NCBI GenBank assembly: GCA_028281845.1
Contig: JANQJD010000008.1
Coordinates: 62,001 to 126,000, forward strand
DNA: 64,000 nucleotides
DNA from: Rhodospirillales bacterium
GTDB taxonomy: Bacteria > Pseudomonadota > Alphaproteobacteria > Rhodospirillales > Rhodospirillaceae
Direction of reading: 5' to 3'
Part shown: one piece after another, positions 9,408 to 18,274 of the stretch
Layout: the number at the start of each line of letters is the position of its first letter
Numbering within the stretch: the stretch's first letter is position 1
Position numbers and translations under genes: made by a program
The notes under the pieces: model-generated
Told to the model about the DNA's origin: nothing
What the model saw: the letters and a program-made list of their open reading frames with translations, nothing else
The model's database searches: none

Positions 9408-9536
9408 AGAACATAAAAGGTACAATTGAGAGCGGTGAAAGTTTTCTGTTCCCACGTGCAAATCATTGCCATGTCCGGTATATGGGACCGCTAGAGACTG
9501 CTATCCCTGTCCATATCACGCTTCAACCAAAGGAGA

Positions 9537-12314
9537 ATGGAAATTAAAAGTACAACTGCTGTGTCTACATCGGAAATCACACCTGTTCCCATCGAAGAGG
9601 AGATGAAACGTTCGTATCTCGATTATGCCATGAGTGTAATCGTCAGCCGGGCGCTCCCCGATGTTCGGGACGGCTTGAAACCTGTGCACAGGCGCATCCT
9701 TTTTGCAATGAAGGAAGGCGGTTATGATTACAACCAAAAATTTCGTAAATCCGCGCGCATTGTTGGCGACGTGATGGGAAAATATCATCCGCACGGCGAT
9801 ACAGCGATTTATGATGCTATGGTTCGTATGGCACAGGCTTTTGCTATGCGTCTCCCTCTCGTGGATGGACAGGGCAACTTTGGTTCCATGGATGGTGACC
9901 CGCCCGCCGCTATGCGGTATACTGAGGCCCGTCTGGCTCCTTCTGCACATGTTCTGCTGGAGGAACTGGAGAGGCAGACAGTCGATTTTCAGCCTAACTA
10001 TGACGAAACTATCAGCGAACCAACAGTTCTCCCAGCGCGTTTTCCCAATCTCCTCGTCAACGGGACTGGTGGCATTGCCGTGGGCATGGCGACCAATCTG
10101 CCGCCCCACAATCTGGGAGAAATCATCGACGCCTGCTGTGCCTATGTCGACGATCCGTACATTTCCATTGACTCATTGATGGAATACGTCCCCGCACCAG
10201 ATTTCCCGACTGGTGGGACTATTCTCGGTCGCGTTGGCGTACGAGCAGCCTATGCTACGGGGCGCGGTCCGATCATCGTGCGCGGCCGGTGCCATGTGGA
10301 GACATTGCCCAAGGACCGTCGGGCCATCGTGATTACAGAAATGCCGTATCAAGTGAACAAGGCGCGCATGATCGAGAGGATCGCCGAGCTCGTACGCGAG
10401 AGACGTATTGAGGGAATTGCAGACCTACGCGATGAGTCTGATCGCCATGGTCTACGGGTCGTCGCGGAACTGAAGAGGGATGCCGTCGCTGAGGTAGTGT
10501 TGAACCAGCTTTATCATTTCACACCTTTGCAAACTACTTTTGGTGTCAATGGACTCGCTCTGAATGGGGGGAGGCCAGAGATGATGACTCTGAAGGGGAT
10601 TATTGCTGCCTTCATCACTTTCCGTGAAGAAGTCATACGCCGGCGCACAGTCTTTCAATTGAAGCAGGCACAAGAGAAAGTCCACACCATGATCGGCCTG
10701 GCGATTGCTATTTACAATTTAGAAGATGTGATTTCTTTAATAAAAACAACAAATGATAGAAAAAATGCTCGTGCGGAGTTAGTCGCACGCATCTGGCCAG
10801 TTCGAGACGTCGCCCCTCTGATCCTTTTCGCAGACGGGACGGGTCGGCCTGTTGTGAACGACGGCTACCATCTGTCAGAAACCCAGGCCAACGCTATTCT
10901 TGATCTGCGTTTGCATCGTCTCACCGGGCTCGAGCACAGCAGACTGCACGCTAATCTGCGCGAGAACACAGAGCAGATTGCGGAATATCGCCACATTCTC
11001 TCTTCGCGCACCCATCTCTACACAATCCTCCGCCAGGAATTAGTCCAGATTAAGGAGGCCTTCAACACACCACGCCGGACCTCTATAGAAGAAAACAAAC
11101 TAGAACAAGACATCGAGGACCTCATACGGCGGGAAGATATGGTGGTCACTGTCACGAACACCGGCTATATTAAAAGGGTTCCCTTATCGACGTATCGCGC
11201 CCAACGCCGCGGGGGCAAGGGACGCACAGGGATGGTCACAAGGGAGGCAGATTTCGTCAGCCGCGTCTTCGTCGCCAGTACCCATGCACCTGTGCTTTTC
11301 TTCTCCTCAGCCGGCATCGTCTATAAACTTAAAATTTATAAACTTCCAGATGGAACTCCTCATAGTAGAGGCAAGGCCATGGTGAATTTGTTACCATTAA
11401 GAGAGAAACAAAGAATCTCCGCTGTGATGCCTCTCCCAGAAAAAGAGTCTATGTGGAAAGATTTACATGTTATGTTTGCAACATCTTCTGGTCATGTGCG
11501 GCGCAACCTGCTCTCGGATTTCACCAGTATCATGGCGAGTGGCAAAACTGCTATGAAGTTTGATTCAGAGGATAGTCTCATCAGTGTTTTACCGTGTACG
11601 GAGAATGACGACATCTTACTTTCGACACGTTATGGCAAGTGTATCCGTTTCCCCGTGACAGATGTACGTGTCTTTGCCGGACGGACATCTATCGGTGTGC
11701 GAGGGATCAAGCTTACAGAAGGAGACACGGTGATTGCAATGTCTGTATTAAGCCATGACGATTCTTCTCTGGAGCATCGTTCTACTTATCTGCGCTTGCG
11801 GCGCGGCAGCGAATCAGAGGGCATGGAGGATGAAGACGGCACGCTAGGCGACAGAACAGTGCTGTTATCCGAGGACTATGATCGCATGATGACAAAGGAG
11901 GAATTCATCCTGACCGTGACGGAACAAGGCTTCGGTAAGCGGACATCTGCCTATGAATATCGTGTCACGAGTCGCGGTGGACAAGGAATCGTCAATATAG
12001 AAACAACCCGTCGGAACGGGTTGGCAATCTCAGCGTTTCCTGTACGGCACAATGACCAAATTGTCATGATTGCTGACACAGGACAGATTATCCGTCTTCC
12101 TGTGGATAGCATACGCCTGGCGCGCCGTGCCACGCAAGGCGTGACTCTCTTTCGCACGGGAGAAAATCAGCGGGTGGTTTCAGCTGTGCGGCTGACGGAC
12201 GTTGGTCGTGAGGTGATGAATCCTCACGCTGGCAATAGCCCAGTCAGGGGCGGACAATCCTCGCAGGATGGCAGAGGAGGTAATGAGAAAGGAGCTGCTC
12301 ATGGGAATGGGTGA
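9537..12314 (+). CDS. gyrA: DNA gyrase subunit A
   Basis: Breakage-reunion subunit of gyrase, which introduces negative supercoils. Quinolone-determining region [17 protein letters not shown] (85-100), catalytic Tyr128 in AMRYTEARL, and the GyrA box QRRGGKG (about residue 555) at the start of the C-terminal pinwheel, which separates it from ParC. 925 aa is typical. Thr occupies the position of E. coli Ser83. The Shine-Dalgarno AAGGAG (9530-9535) is followed after one base by the ATG, an unusually short spacing, but no better in-frame start exists. Segments near 10711-10770 and 11320-11490 are AT-rich. It overlaps coaD. Confidence 0.98.
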   Translation: MEIKSTTAVSTSEITPVPIEEEMKRSYLDYAMSVIVSRALPDVRDGLKPVHRRILFAMKEGGYDYNQKFRKSARIVGDVMGKYHPHGDTAIYDAMVRMAQAFAMRLPLVDGQGNFGSMDGDPPAAMRYTEARLAPSAHVLLEELERQTVDFQPNYDETISEPTVLPARFPNLLVNGTGGIAVGMATNLPPHNLGEIIDACCAYVDDPYISIDSLMEYVPAPDFPTGGTILGRVGVRAAYATGRGPIIVRGRCHVETLPKDRRAIVITEMPYQVNKARMIERIAELVRERRIEGIADLRDESDRHGLRVVAELKRDAVAEVVLNQLYHFTPLQTTFGVNGLALNGGRPEMMTLKGIIAAFITFREEVIRRRTVFQLKQAQEKVHTMIGLAIAIYNLEDVISLIKTTNDRKNARAELVARIWPVRDVAPLILFADGTGRPVVNDGYHLSETQANAILDLRLHRLTGLEHSRLHANLRENTEQIAEYRHILSSRTHLYTILRQELVQIKEAFNTPRRTSIEENKLEQDIEDLIRREDMVVTVTNTGYIKRVPLSTYRAQRRGGKGRTGMVTREADFVSRVFVASTHAPVLFFSSAGIVYKLKIYKLPDGTPHSRGKAMVNLLPLREKQRISAVMPLPEKESMWKDLHVMFATSSGHVRRNLLSDFTSIMASGKTAMKFDSEDSLISVLPCTENDDILLSTRYGKCIRFPVTDVRVFAGRTSIGVRGIKLTEGDTVIAMSVLSHDDSSLEHRSTYLRLRRGSESEGMEDEDGTLGDRTVLLSEDYDRMMTKEEFILTVTEQGFGKRTSAYEYRVTSRGGQGIVNIETTRRNGLAISAFPVRHNDQIVMIADTGQIIRLPVDSIRLARRATQGVTLFRTGENQRVVSAVRLTDVGREVMNPHAGNSPVRGGQSSQDGRGGNEKGAAHGNG

Positions 12315-12825
12315 GCGCATCGGGGTCTACCCAGGTACATTCGACCCGATTACCAGTGGGCATCTCGACATTATCACACGTGCAACGAAGGTAGTCGATT
12401 GTCTGATCATTGCTGTCGCTGACAACGACGAGAAAGCGCCACTCTTCCCACTCTCTGAAAGAGTTTCTATGATTCGTGGGGAACTAGCCACTGTGCAATC
12501 TGGTACTAGCACTCGAATTGATGTACGTTCTTTTAACATGCTTCTGGTAGATTTCGTCCGCCTGTGCGGGGCCAGTCTCATCGTCCGCGGCTTGCGAGCT
12601 GTTTCGGATTTTGAATACGAATTCCAGATGGCAGCTATGAATACTCGTCTTGCCCCGACTATTGAGACTGTCTTCCTGACAGCTTCAGAACGTTGCCAAT
12701 TCATATCGTCGCGGTTTGTGAAGGAGATTGCGCGGCTGGGAGGTGATATATCGTCCTTTGTCTCACCCAGAGTGATGGGTTGTCTGGACGACAAGCTCCG
12801 CGCCAGCTGCCTCACGGGCAGCTGA
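12301..12825 (+). CDS. coaD: Phosphopantetheine adenylyltransferase
   Basis: Adenylates 4'-phosphopantetheine to dephospho-CoA, the fourth step of CoA synthesis. The nucleotidyltransferase signature [10 protein letters not shown] is at the N-terminus, and the C-terminal motif reads [20 protein letters not shown] in place of the common ISS-T-VRE-AR-GGD. 174 aa is slightly long. The ATG at 12301 is chosen because AAAGGAG lies six bases upstream; an ATG at 12283 also has a GGAGG. It overlaps the end of gyrA by 14 bases, and the gyrA-coaD pairing is a known alphaproteobacterial arrangement. With panB in the same window it belongs to the pantothenate/CoA route. Confidence 0.95.
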   Translation: MGMGERIGVYPGTFDPITSGHLDIITRATKVVDCLIIAVADNDEKAPLFPLSERVSMIRGELATVQSGTSTRIDVRSFNMLLVDFVRLCGASLIVRGLRAVSDFEYEFQMAAMNTRLAPTIETVFLTASERCQFISSRFVKEIARLGGDISSFVSPRVMGCLDDKLRASCLTGS

Positions 12826-12852
12826 GGTGTCGTGAGCGGCTATGGGCACGCA

Positions 12853-12868
12853 TGCATGATTGCATGAT
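12853..12868. repeat. 8-bp tandem duplication next to a 12-bp palindrome
   Basis: TGCATGAT is repeated at 12853-12860 and 12861-12868, followed by the perfect palindrome CGTGACGTCACG at 12872-12883. The palindrome overlaps the stop codon of the gamma carbonic anhydrase gene. The spot lies between two convergent genes. Confidence 0.75.
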
Positions 12869-12878
12869 TGACGTGACG

Positions 12879-13427
12879 TCACGCCGTATCCCCGAGCAGA
12901 GCCCGGTACTCCTGGTGTAAATCAACGTACTTGCGAGTGATGACAGAGAAGCTGTTCCTTTCCTCCTGAGAGAGTGGCCGCAGCAGCTTGGCTGGGCTCC
13001 CTGCCCATAACTCTCCTGATCGCACTGTTTTCCCTGGTGTGATCATGGCATTCGCAGCGACCATGGCACCAGACTGAACAACAGCCCCATCCATAACAAC
13101 GGCTCCCATACCGATGAAACAGCCATTCTCAAGAGTGCAAGCGTGAATAATCGCTCTGTGACCAATGGTGACATCTGAACCTATATAAGTACCGTACTTG
13201 CCGCCGGTCACATGGACAACGGAGTTATCTTGGATGTTTGTTCGTGCGCCAATACGAATCTCGTGTACGTCGCCGCGAATCACAGTACCGAACCAGATAG
13301 AGCTTTCCTGTCCAATCGTCGTGTTACCGATGACAAAAGCAGTCGGGGCGACAAAAGCACTGCTATGGATGTGCGGCTGGACACCACGCCATGCCAGAAG
13401 ATTGCCAGTAGTCATCATCATCATCAT
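12879..13427 (-). CDS. Gamma-class carbonic anhydrase-like hexapeptide protein (YrdA/PaaY/CaiE family)
   Basis: Left-handed beta-helix protein with repeated hexapeptides (IGNTTIGQESSIWFG, IGSDVTIGHRAIIH). The zinc ligands of the gamma-CA family are present: His in NSVVHV and the GH-x4-H pair in IGHRAIIHAC. It is a likely zinc-dependent carbonic anhydrase or related enzyme; the exact substrate in this family is often unknown. The N-terminus is odd. The ribosome reaches it through a repeated ATG tract, and the start is placed at 13427, the first in-frame ATG of the inner tract, giving MMMMMTTGNLL and about 182 aa. The frame is open to 13520, which would add a peptide containing six Asp. It lies downstream of argC in the rplM-rpsI-argC group. 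Confidence 0.85.
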   Translation of the reverse strand: MMMMMTTGNLLAWRGVQPHIHSSAFVAPTAFVIGNTTIGQESSIWFGTVIRGDVHEIRIGARTNIQDNSVVHVTGGKYGTYIGSDVTIGHRAIIHACTLENGCFIGMGAVVMDGAVVQSGAMVAANAMITPGKTVRSGELWAGSPAKLLRPLSQEERNSFSVITRKYVDLHQEYRALLGDTA

Positions 13428-13450
13428 GTAGTCATCATCATCATCATCAT
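13408..13450. repeat. Duplicated CAT/ATG trinucleotide tract at the gamma carbonic anhydrase start
   Basis: GTAGT(CAT)5 at 13408-13427 is followed by GTAGT(CAT)6 at 13428-13450. On the gene strand these are runs of five and six ATG codons separated by ACTAC. The five extra bases put the two runs in different reading frames. Confidence 0.95.
13424..13450 (-). CDS. Possible eight-codon leader ORF overlapping the gamma carbonic anhydrase start
   Basis: The outer ATG run reads ATGx6-ACT-ACA-TGA (MMMMMMTT). It is preceded by GGAAAGG with a 7-base spacing, a good ribosome binding site. Its TGA overlaps the first ATG of the inner run (ATGA at 13427-13424), so a ribosome ending here is placed to restart on the carbonic anhydrase gene. 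Translation of this mini-ORF is inferred only. Confidence 0.35.
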   Translation of the reverse strand: MMMMMMTT

Positions 13451-13522
13451 GGGTGTGCCTTTCCTCTCGCGGCGTGGCGGGGTGTGCTGATGAATGAAAC
13501 ATATGAGAACAGATGCGCAACT

Positions 13523-14566
13523 TTATGGAAACAGTGGCAGCTGTTCCAACCCCTGTCTTTCCGGCAGAGCAGTCATCAGATTGAAATTCTGAACTGCCTG
13601 TCCTGCAGCGCCCTTCATCAGGTTGTCAAGCACAGCACACAAAATGGCCTGACCTGGGACACGATCCGCAAATACGCTCAGCAAGCAGAAGTTTGAACCA
13701 CGGACATGACGTGTGTGTGGCACTCGTCCTTCTGGGAGGACTCGCACAAATGGCTCACCAGCGTAGTACTCAGCGAGGGCTGTGCGCACGTCTGCTGCTG
13801 TTGCTCTGCCAGTCAACCGAACATAGAGCGTGGAAAAGATACCGCGACTCATTGGGACAATGTGTGGTGTAAAAGTCACAAAGACAGGCCTTTCTGCGGC
13901 GAGAGACAACCCCTGTTCTATCTCAGGAAGATGACGATGGCCAGCAATGCCATAGGCATGTAAACCGTCTGCGAGCTCACAGAACAGAGAGCCTTCTTGA
14001 ACCGCTCGCCCGGCACCGGAGACTCCCGATTTGGAGTCAATGATAATTCCCTCGGCTGCAATCAATCCCGCAGTAAGAAGAGGAACCAACGGTAACTGGA
14101 CTGATGTCGGGTAACACCCTGGGCAGGCTACAACGCGGGCAGCGCGTATAGCTGGCCGTGCCAGTTCTGACAAGCCGTAGACCACTTCTTTTTGTAACGC
14201 TGGTGCCTTGTGGACTCGACCGTACCATTGAGCGTAGAGATCGACGTCTGCAAGGCGCAGATCAGCGGATAAATCAATCACCTTTAATGTGTTCGGCAAG
14301 GTTGTAATGATTTCCTGAGTCCTTCCAGGTGGAAGGGCACAAAACACAACGTCCAACGTGTCCCAGTCCACTGTCTGAATGTTCTCTAATGCGGGCAAAG
14401 GTCTCTGGCTCAGATGTGGTAGGACATCGCCCATGGCCATCCCAGCGTGGCGTTCCCCTGTGAGCACGCACAAATGCGCTGCGGAATGACAAGCAAGCAG
14501 CCGCACCACTTCGCTCCCTGTATAACCACTCGCCCCCAGGACGGCGACTCGTTGTGTTCTGCTCAT
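13523..14566 (-). CDS. argC: N-acetyl-gamma-glutamyl-phosphate reductase
   Basis: NADPH-dependent reduction of N-acetylglutamyl phosphate, third step of arginine synthesis. NADP-binding GASGYTGSEVVRLL at the N-terminus, catalytic Cys in VACPGCYPTSVQLPL (about 143) and FTPHIVPMSRGI (about 265) identify it. 347 aa is normal. The frame is open further upstream, but that part overlaps rpsI in another frame; the family start MSRTQRVAVLGASG gives 14566, five bases beyond the rpsI stop. It is co-transcribed with rplM and rpsI, a conserved alphaproteobacterial order. Confidence 0.96.
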   Translation of the reverse strand: MSRTQRVAVLGASGYTGSEVVRLLACHSAAHLCVLTGERHAGMAMGDVLPHLSQRPLPALENIQTVDWDTLDVVFCALPPGRTQEIITTLPNTLKVIDLSADLRLADVDLYAQWYGRVHKAPALQKEVVYGLSELARPAIRAARVVACPGCYPTSVQLPLVPLLTAGLIAAEGIIIDSKSGVSGAGRAVQEGSLFCELADGLHAYGIAGHRHLPEIEQGLSLAAERPVFVTFTPHIVPMSRGIFSTLYVRLTGRATAADVRTALAEYYAGEPFVRVLPEGRVPHTRHVRGSNFCLLSVFADRVPGQAILCAVLDNLMKGAAGQAVQNFNLMTALPERQGLEQLPLFP

Positions 14567-14570
14567 GACC

Positions 14571-15044
14571 TTAGCGCTTTGAAAATTGAAAGCTGCGCCT
14601 TGCCTTAGCTTTCCCGTACTTCTTGCGTTCAACAACGCGTGCATCACGTGTAAGACAATGGCTCGCTTTAAGGACAGGTCGCAAATCAGGCTCACAGTAT
14701 GTTAAAGCCCGGCTAATGCCATGGCGAATCGCCCCTGCCTGGCCTGATAAGCCACCACCGTTGACCGTGCAAAGAACATCAAATTCTTGATGCCTATTTA
14801 CGAGTAAAAAAGGTTGTTTTACACGCATCTGCAATGATGAACGTGTAAAATAATCCTTGAGACGGTGTCCATTGACCGTCATCTGGCCGCTGCCATGCCA
14901 AACCCATACACGTGCCACAGCGCATTTACGTTTACCAGTTGCATAGCTGCGACCAGAGGAGTCAACACGGGGCTCACGCTGTACAGGTTCTTGAGTCACG
15001 ACTATCCTTTTCAGATCTTCAAGCGACTTGATTTCCTCAGTCAC
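14571..15044 (-). CDS. rpsI: 30S ribosomal protein S9
   Basis: Small-subunit protein whose C-terminal tail reaches the P-site tRNA. Recognised by [17 protein letters not shown]-like [21 protein letters not shown] and the C-terminal [17 protein letters not shown], ending in the invariant SKR. 157 aa, with the N-terminal extension common in alphaproteobacteria. Start is a GTG whose GTGA overlaps the rplM stop, so translation is coupled. Confidence 0.98.
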   Translation of the reverse strand: MTEEIKSLEDLKRIVVTQEPVQREPRVDSSGRSYATGKRKCAVARVWVWHGSGQMTVNGHRLKDYFTRSSLQMRVKQPFLLVNRHQEFDVLCTVNGGGLSGQAGAIRHGISRALTYCEPDLRPVLKASHCLTRDARVVERKKYGKAKARRSFQFSKR

Positions 15045-15511
15045 GCTGCAGCGCTCCTTCTGTTCTTCGGATTACGGGCACCAATATCGAGACCCTCCGG
15101 GCGCTGTGCGGCATGCGGATGCGCAGCGCCGCCATAAACATGCAATTTTCGCATTTGAGCCCGGCCCAGGGAAGAACGTGTAATCATCCTTTCCACTGCT
15201 TTGAGAAGCACACGTTCTGGATGCAATCCAGAGAGAATTTGTGCTATTGTTCTATTTTTTATTCCCCCAGGATACCCCGTATGCCAGTAGAATTTTTTAT
15301 CTTTACGTTTATTCCCTGTGAGTCGTACGCCAGCCGCATTGATGACAACCACGTGGTCACCTGTATCGATATGCGGTGAATAGATCGCCTTATGCTTGCC
15401 GCGCAAAATCTTAGAGATTTCTGCCGCGAGGCGGCCGAGGACGACGTTCTGGGCGTCAACGACAAACCACTTTCTTTTGACCTCAGCTGGCTTTGCCGCA
15501 TAGGTTTTCAT
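15041..15511 (-). CDS. rplM: 50S ribosomal protein L13
   Basis: Early-assembly large-subunit protein. Diagnostic segments: [58 protein letters not shown] and [20 protein letters not shown]. Start [11 protein letters not shown] (15511) fits the family; another ATG four codons upstream (15523) is possible. About 156 aa. First gene of the rplM-rpsI-argC-gammaCA run; its leader contains a 7-bp repeat. Confidence 0.98.
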   Translation of the reverse strand: MKTYAAKPAEVKRKWFVVDAQNVVLGRLAAEISKILRGKHKAIYSPHIDTGDHVVVINAAGVRLTGNKRKDKKFYWHTGYPGGIKNRTIAQILSGLHPERVLLKAVERMITRSSLGRAQMRKLHVYGGAAHPHAAQRPEGLDIGARNPKNRRSAAA

Positions 15512-15530
15512 TGAAGTTTCCATTCTTCTA

Positions 15531-15548
15531 ATGGATAATGGATAATGG
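15531..15548. repeat. 7-bp tandem repeat in the rplM leader
   Basis: ATGGATA occurs at 15531-15537 and 15538-15544 with a partial third copy (ATGG), about 20 bases upstream of the rplM start. Confidence 0.8.
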
Positions 15549-15868
15549 AGGCACTAATAAAGTTAGACGCCCAAAGTAAGTACGCCATAGTCCTGCAGCC
15601 TGTCAACGCTGGAGAAACTACGGAGAAAAATAAGCAGGACTCTCAGTCAGAAATCCTTTCTCAGGTCAAAAGCTCTTGGAATGAGGTAGGAGGATTAAGA
15701 GTGCACTGCATGCGGGCGATGGGGCGATACACTGCTCGGTAAGGTATAATCCCATCGCTACCTACTGGCCGCTGTTATGAGTTGGCGTACTGGTCTCGCT
15801 GAGAGACTTAGTCTTAGCGTCGTTGTGGGGTGGTGGATGATTTTGCTATAACTGTCGCCTTACTGGTA

Positions 15869-15887
15869 GTGAATGGTGAATGTGAAT
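15869..15887. repeat. 7-bp tandem repeat upstream of panB
   Basis: GTGAATG occurs at 15869-15875 and 15876-15882, then a partial copy TGAATG at 15883-15888. Located about 90-105 bases before the panB start. Confidence 0.7.
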
Positions 15888-15974
15888 GGAAGAAACGCCG
15901 ACCACGCCCTTGCAGCGAGATTCGTATAGCTGTAGGGTAGGATTGGTTGATAGTGGTCAGGGAGGAAAGCAGTC

Positions 15975-16802
15975 TTGAGTATTGCGGCCAACGTCAAGCG
16001 GATCACCATCCACGACATCCGTCAACGCAAGGGTGGTATCCCTATTGCTGTACTGACTGGATATACTGCGACTATGGCTCGTTTGCTTGACCCATTAGTA
16101 GATATTATATTAGTTGGAGATTCGCTTGGTATGGTAATTTATGGTATGGAAACCACACTTGGCGTTACAGTTGATATGATGATTCATCACGGTGAAGCTG
16201 TCGTGCGTGCTAGTCGTCGCGCTTGTATCATCATCGATATGCCGTTCGGCAGCTATCAGGAATCTCCGCAAACTGCATTCCGTACAGCGGCCCGTGTGAT
16301 GGCGATGACTGGTTGTGCCGGTGTCAAGCTGGAAGGCGGAGATGAAATGGCAGAAACCATCTCTTTTTTAGTTCAGCGTGGAATCCCGGTCATGGGGCAC
16401 GTCGGTTTGATGCCACAGTCGGTGCACGCGTTTGGCGGATTCCGAACACAAGGACGTGATGAGGCTGCTGCTGAGACTATCGTTGCGGATGCCATGGCCA
16501 TTGCAGCAGCTGGCGTTTTCTCTATCGTGGTCGAAGGCGTCATGGAGTCAGTCGGTCGCCGGATCACAGAAAGGGTGCATGTGCCGACAATCGGTGTCGG
16601 CGCTTCGCCAGCTTGTGATGGACAGGTGCTTGTCACAGAAGACATGTTAGGAATGTTTAACGAATTTCAGCCTCGCTTTGTGAAGCAATTCGCCCATCTC
16701 GGGATGGAAGCCCAGAAAGCATTCGCGGCCTATGTTGAGGAAGTAAGGGCCAGAACCTTTCCGGGCCATGAACACTGTTTTGGGATGAAGAAAGGAAACT
16801 GA
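15975..16802 (+). CDS. panB: 3-methyl-2-oxobutanoate (ketopantoate) hydroxymethyltransferase
   Basis: Uses 5,10-methylene-THF to hydroxymethylate 2-oxoisovalerate, first committed step to pantothenate. Family segments: [11 protein letters not shown] (about 47-57), [28 protein letters not shown] and [14 protein letters not shown]. 275 aa is standard. The start is TTG (15975) with the strong site GGAGGAAAG (15961-15969), spacing five bases. Single-gene unit with no panC beside it. Bases about 16090-16150 are AT-rich. Confidence 0.97.
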   Translation: MSIAANVKRITIHDIRQRKGGIPIAVLTGYTATMARLLDPLVDIILVGDSLGMVIYGMETTLGVTVDMMIHHGEAVVRASRRACIIIDMPFGSYQESPQTAFRTAARVMAMTGCAGVKLEGGDEMAETISFLVQRGIPVMGHVGLMPQSVHAFGGFRTQGRDEAAAETIVADAMAIAAAGVFSIVVEGVMESVGRRITERVHVPTIGVGASPACDGQVLVTEDMLGMFNEFQPRFVKQFAHLGMEAQKAFAAYVEEVRARTFPGHEHCFGMKKGN

Positions 16803-16896
16803 GCCCATAAATCAGGGGGTCGACTGTTCACGGTTCAAATATTTCTCTCGCTAGGTTTTCAAGAGCAGCCCGCATGGTTATCAGCGAGACGGGGGG

Positions 16897-17490
16897 TTAA
16901 GGATAGAGGCATTCCGTCCACCAAGCGGCCCCCTGCCTGTGATAGACCAGACGTTTGTGCAATCTGAACGGGCGGTCACGCCAGAATTCTATGGTATCCG
17001 GCACCACCCTGAACCCTGACCAGTATGGGGGGCGCGGTACAGGCCCTAGAGCGTAGCGAGCAACTACCTCCGCAATCTGGCGGTCCATTTCTCGGAATCC
17101 TCCTGATAAGGGACGGGATTGCTGTGAAGCCCAAGCGCCAAGTTGACTCAGACGTGAGCGCGAGGCAAAATAGGATTCCGCTTCTGCTGGGCTAACGAGT
17201 TCTGTTCTCCCTTCCACCCGTACCTGACGCCGTAGTGCCTTCCAGTGGAAACACAATGCCGCGCGGGCGTTAGCGAGTAGCTCTTTTCCTTTACGACTCT
17301 CTAAATTAGTATAGAAAATGAATCCGCGCTCATCTACGGCCTTCAGTAGAACCATCCGAACGCTCGGCTGCCCATCGGGTGTGGCCGTGGCAAGACTCAT
17401 GGCATCGGGATCATTGATTTCTTTCTGTGTCGCTTTCCTCAGCCATTGACGGAAACGCGCAATGGGATCCTTCTGTAGAGAATAACGCAT
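16897..17490 (-). CDS. pdxH: Pyridoxamine/pyridoxine 5'-phosphate oxidase
   Basis: FMN enzyme that oxidises PNP or PMP to pyridoxal 5'-phosphate. Motifs: RMVLLK (FMN), [27 protein letters not shown], and [17 protein letters not shown] with RLHKR in place of the frequent RLHDR. The final CLYP replaces the usual RLAP/RLYP. 197 aa is normal. A monocistronic gene; the 208-base spacer on its upstream side, shared with the oxidoreductase operon, shows no clear promoter. Confidence 0.96.
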   Translation of the reverse strand: MRYSLQKDPIARFRQWLRKATQKEINDPDAMSLATATPDGQPSVRMVLLKAVDERGFIFYTNLESRKGKELLANARAALCFHWKALRRQVRVEGRTELVSPAEAESYFASRSRLSQLGAWASQQSRPLSGGFREMDRQIAEVVARYALGPVPRPPYWSGFRVVPDTIEFWRDRPFRLHKRLVYHRQGAAWWTECLYP

Positions 17491-17698
17491 TGAGCTCTCT
17501 TAATGAATTTTATTGCTGTGATGCAGGATTGGGAACAGCTGAACATATCGAACGCCTTGTGCATTTTCGCCTATGCAAAGAGACAAGCAACCTCTATCTT
17601 CTGCTCTCCGGAGTCTTGGCCTACTCTGAATCAGAAGAGCCATAAGCTCGGGACGCGGGACCATACAGCAACCTTGCAAACTACACAAATGGAGAGCG

Positions 17699-18274
17699 AT
17701 GATCGAAATTCGCATTCATGGCCGCGGAGGTCAAGGGAACGTGGTGGCAGCGTACCTGCTTGCCTCCGCGGCTTTTGAAGTAGGGCGCTACTGCCAAGCC
17801 TTTCCGAATTTCGGTGCTGAACGTCGAGGGGCACCAGTGATGGCCTTCGTCCGCCTTGATGTACGGCCTATTCTGCGTCGATCACAAGTCCGCACTCCTG
17901 CTTTCCTCATCATTCAAGATCCTGGCCTCCTGAACGTGGCGGGAGTCTTGGATGGCCTGCAAGAACGCGGAGGGGTTTTGGTGAACTCTTCCCGTTCCTC
18001 TGAGGAATTGTCACATCAGACAGGCAAGACCGTCGTCTCTTTTGCAGCGACGCATCTAGCCATGCAGATCACTGGCAAGCCCTTGGCTAACGTTGCCCTG
18101 TTATCAGCCTTTGCCAGTCTGACGGGCCTCCTCCCGAGAGAAGCTCTCGTCAAAGCGCTGTCTTCTCGCTTCAAAGAAGATGTCCTAGCTAAGAACTTAA
18201 AGCTGGTTGACATGATTGCTGATCGAGTGCCGAGTAAATCATGGAAGGAGATCGCTGATGCTCTCAGCACTTGA
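17699..18274 (+). CDS. porG: 2-oxoacid:ferredoxin oxidoreductase, gamma subunit
   Basis: Gamma domain of the thiamine-dependent 2-oxoacid:ferredoxin oxidoreductase, contributing to CoA binding and subunit contact. Seen: N-terminal RIHGRGGQGNVVAAYLLA (Gly-rich loop), GAERRGAPVMAF and a Rossmann-like remainder; 191 aa. First gene of a four-gene rightward operon (gamma, alpha, beta, flavin/Fe-S subunit). AUG preceded by GGAGAG with short spacing. The subunit order gamma-alpha-beta with separate chains is typical of multi-subunit POR enzymes. Confidence 0.93.
   Translation: MIEIRIHGRGGQGNVVAAYLLASAAFEVGRYCQAFPNFGAERRGAPVMAFVRLDVRPILRRSQVRTPAFLIIQDPGLLNVAGVLDGLQERGGVLVNSSRSSEELSHQTGKTVVSFAATHLAMQITGKPLANVALLSAFASLTGLLPREALVKALSSRFKEDVLAKNLKLVDMIADRVPSKSWKEIADALST

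Larger units (their letters stand above)
15512..15974. other. Gene-free divergent spacer between rplM and panB
   Basis: About 460 bases without a recognisable gene; a 65-codon rightward frame near its left end has no recognisable features. It carries two short tandem repeats (15531-15548 ATGGATA units; 15869-15887 GTGAATG units). A possible panB promoter is TTGTGG (15823-15828), 18 bases, TATAAC (15847-15852). No tRNA or structured RNA was seen. Confidence 0.5.

Noticed and set aside
12805-12823. Terminator at the end of coaD
   Set aside because: AGCTGCC-N5-GGCAGCT forms a stem, but it lies inside the coding end and no T tract follows on either strand.
15545-15742. 65-codon rightward frame in the rplM/panB spacer
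   Set aside because: No ribosome site, no known motif, overlaps the rplM leader repeats; chance ORF.
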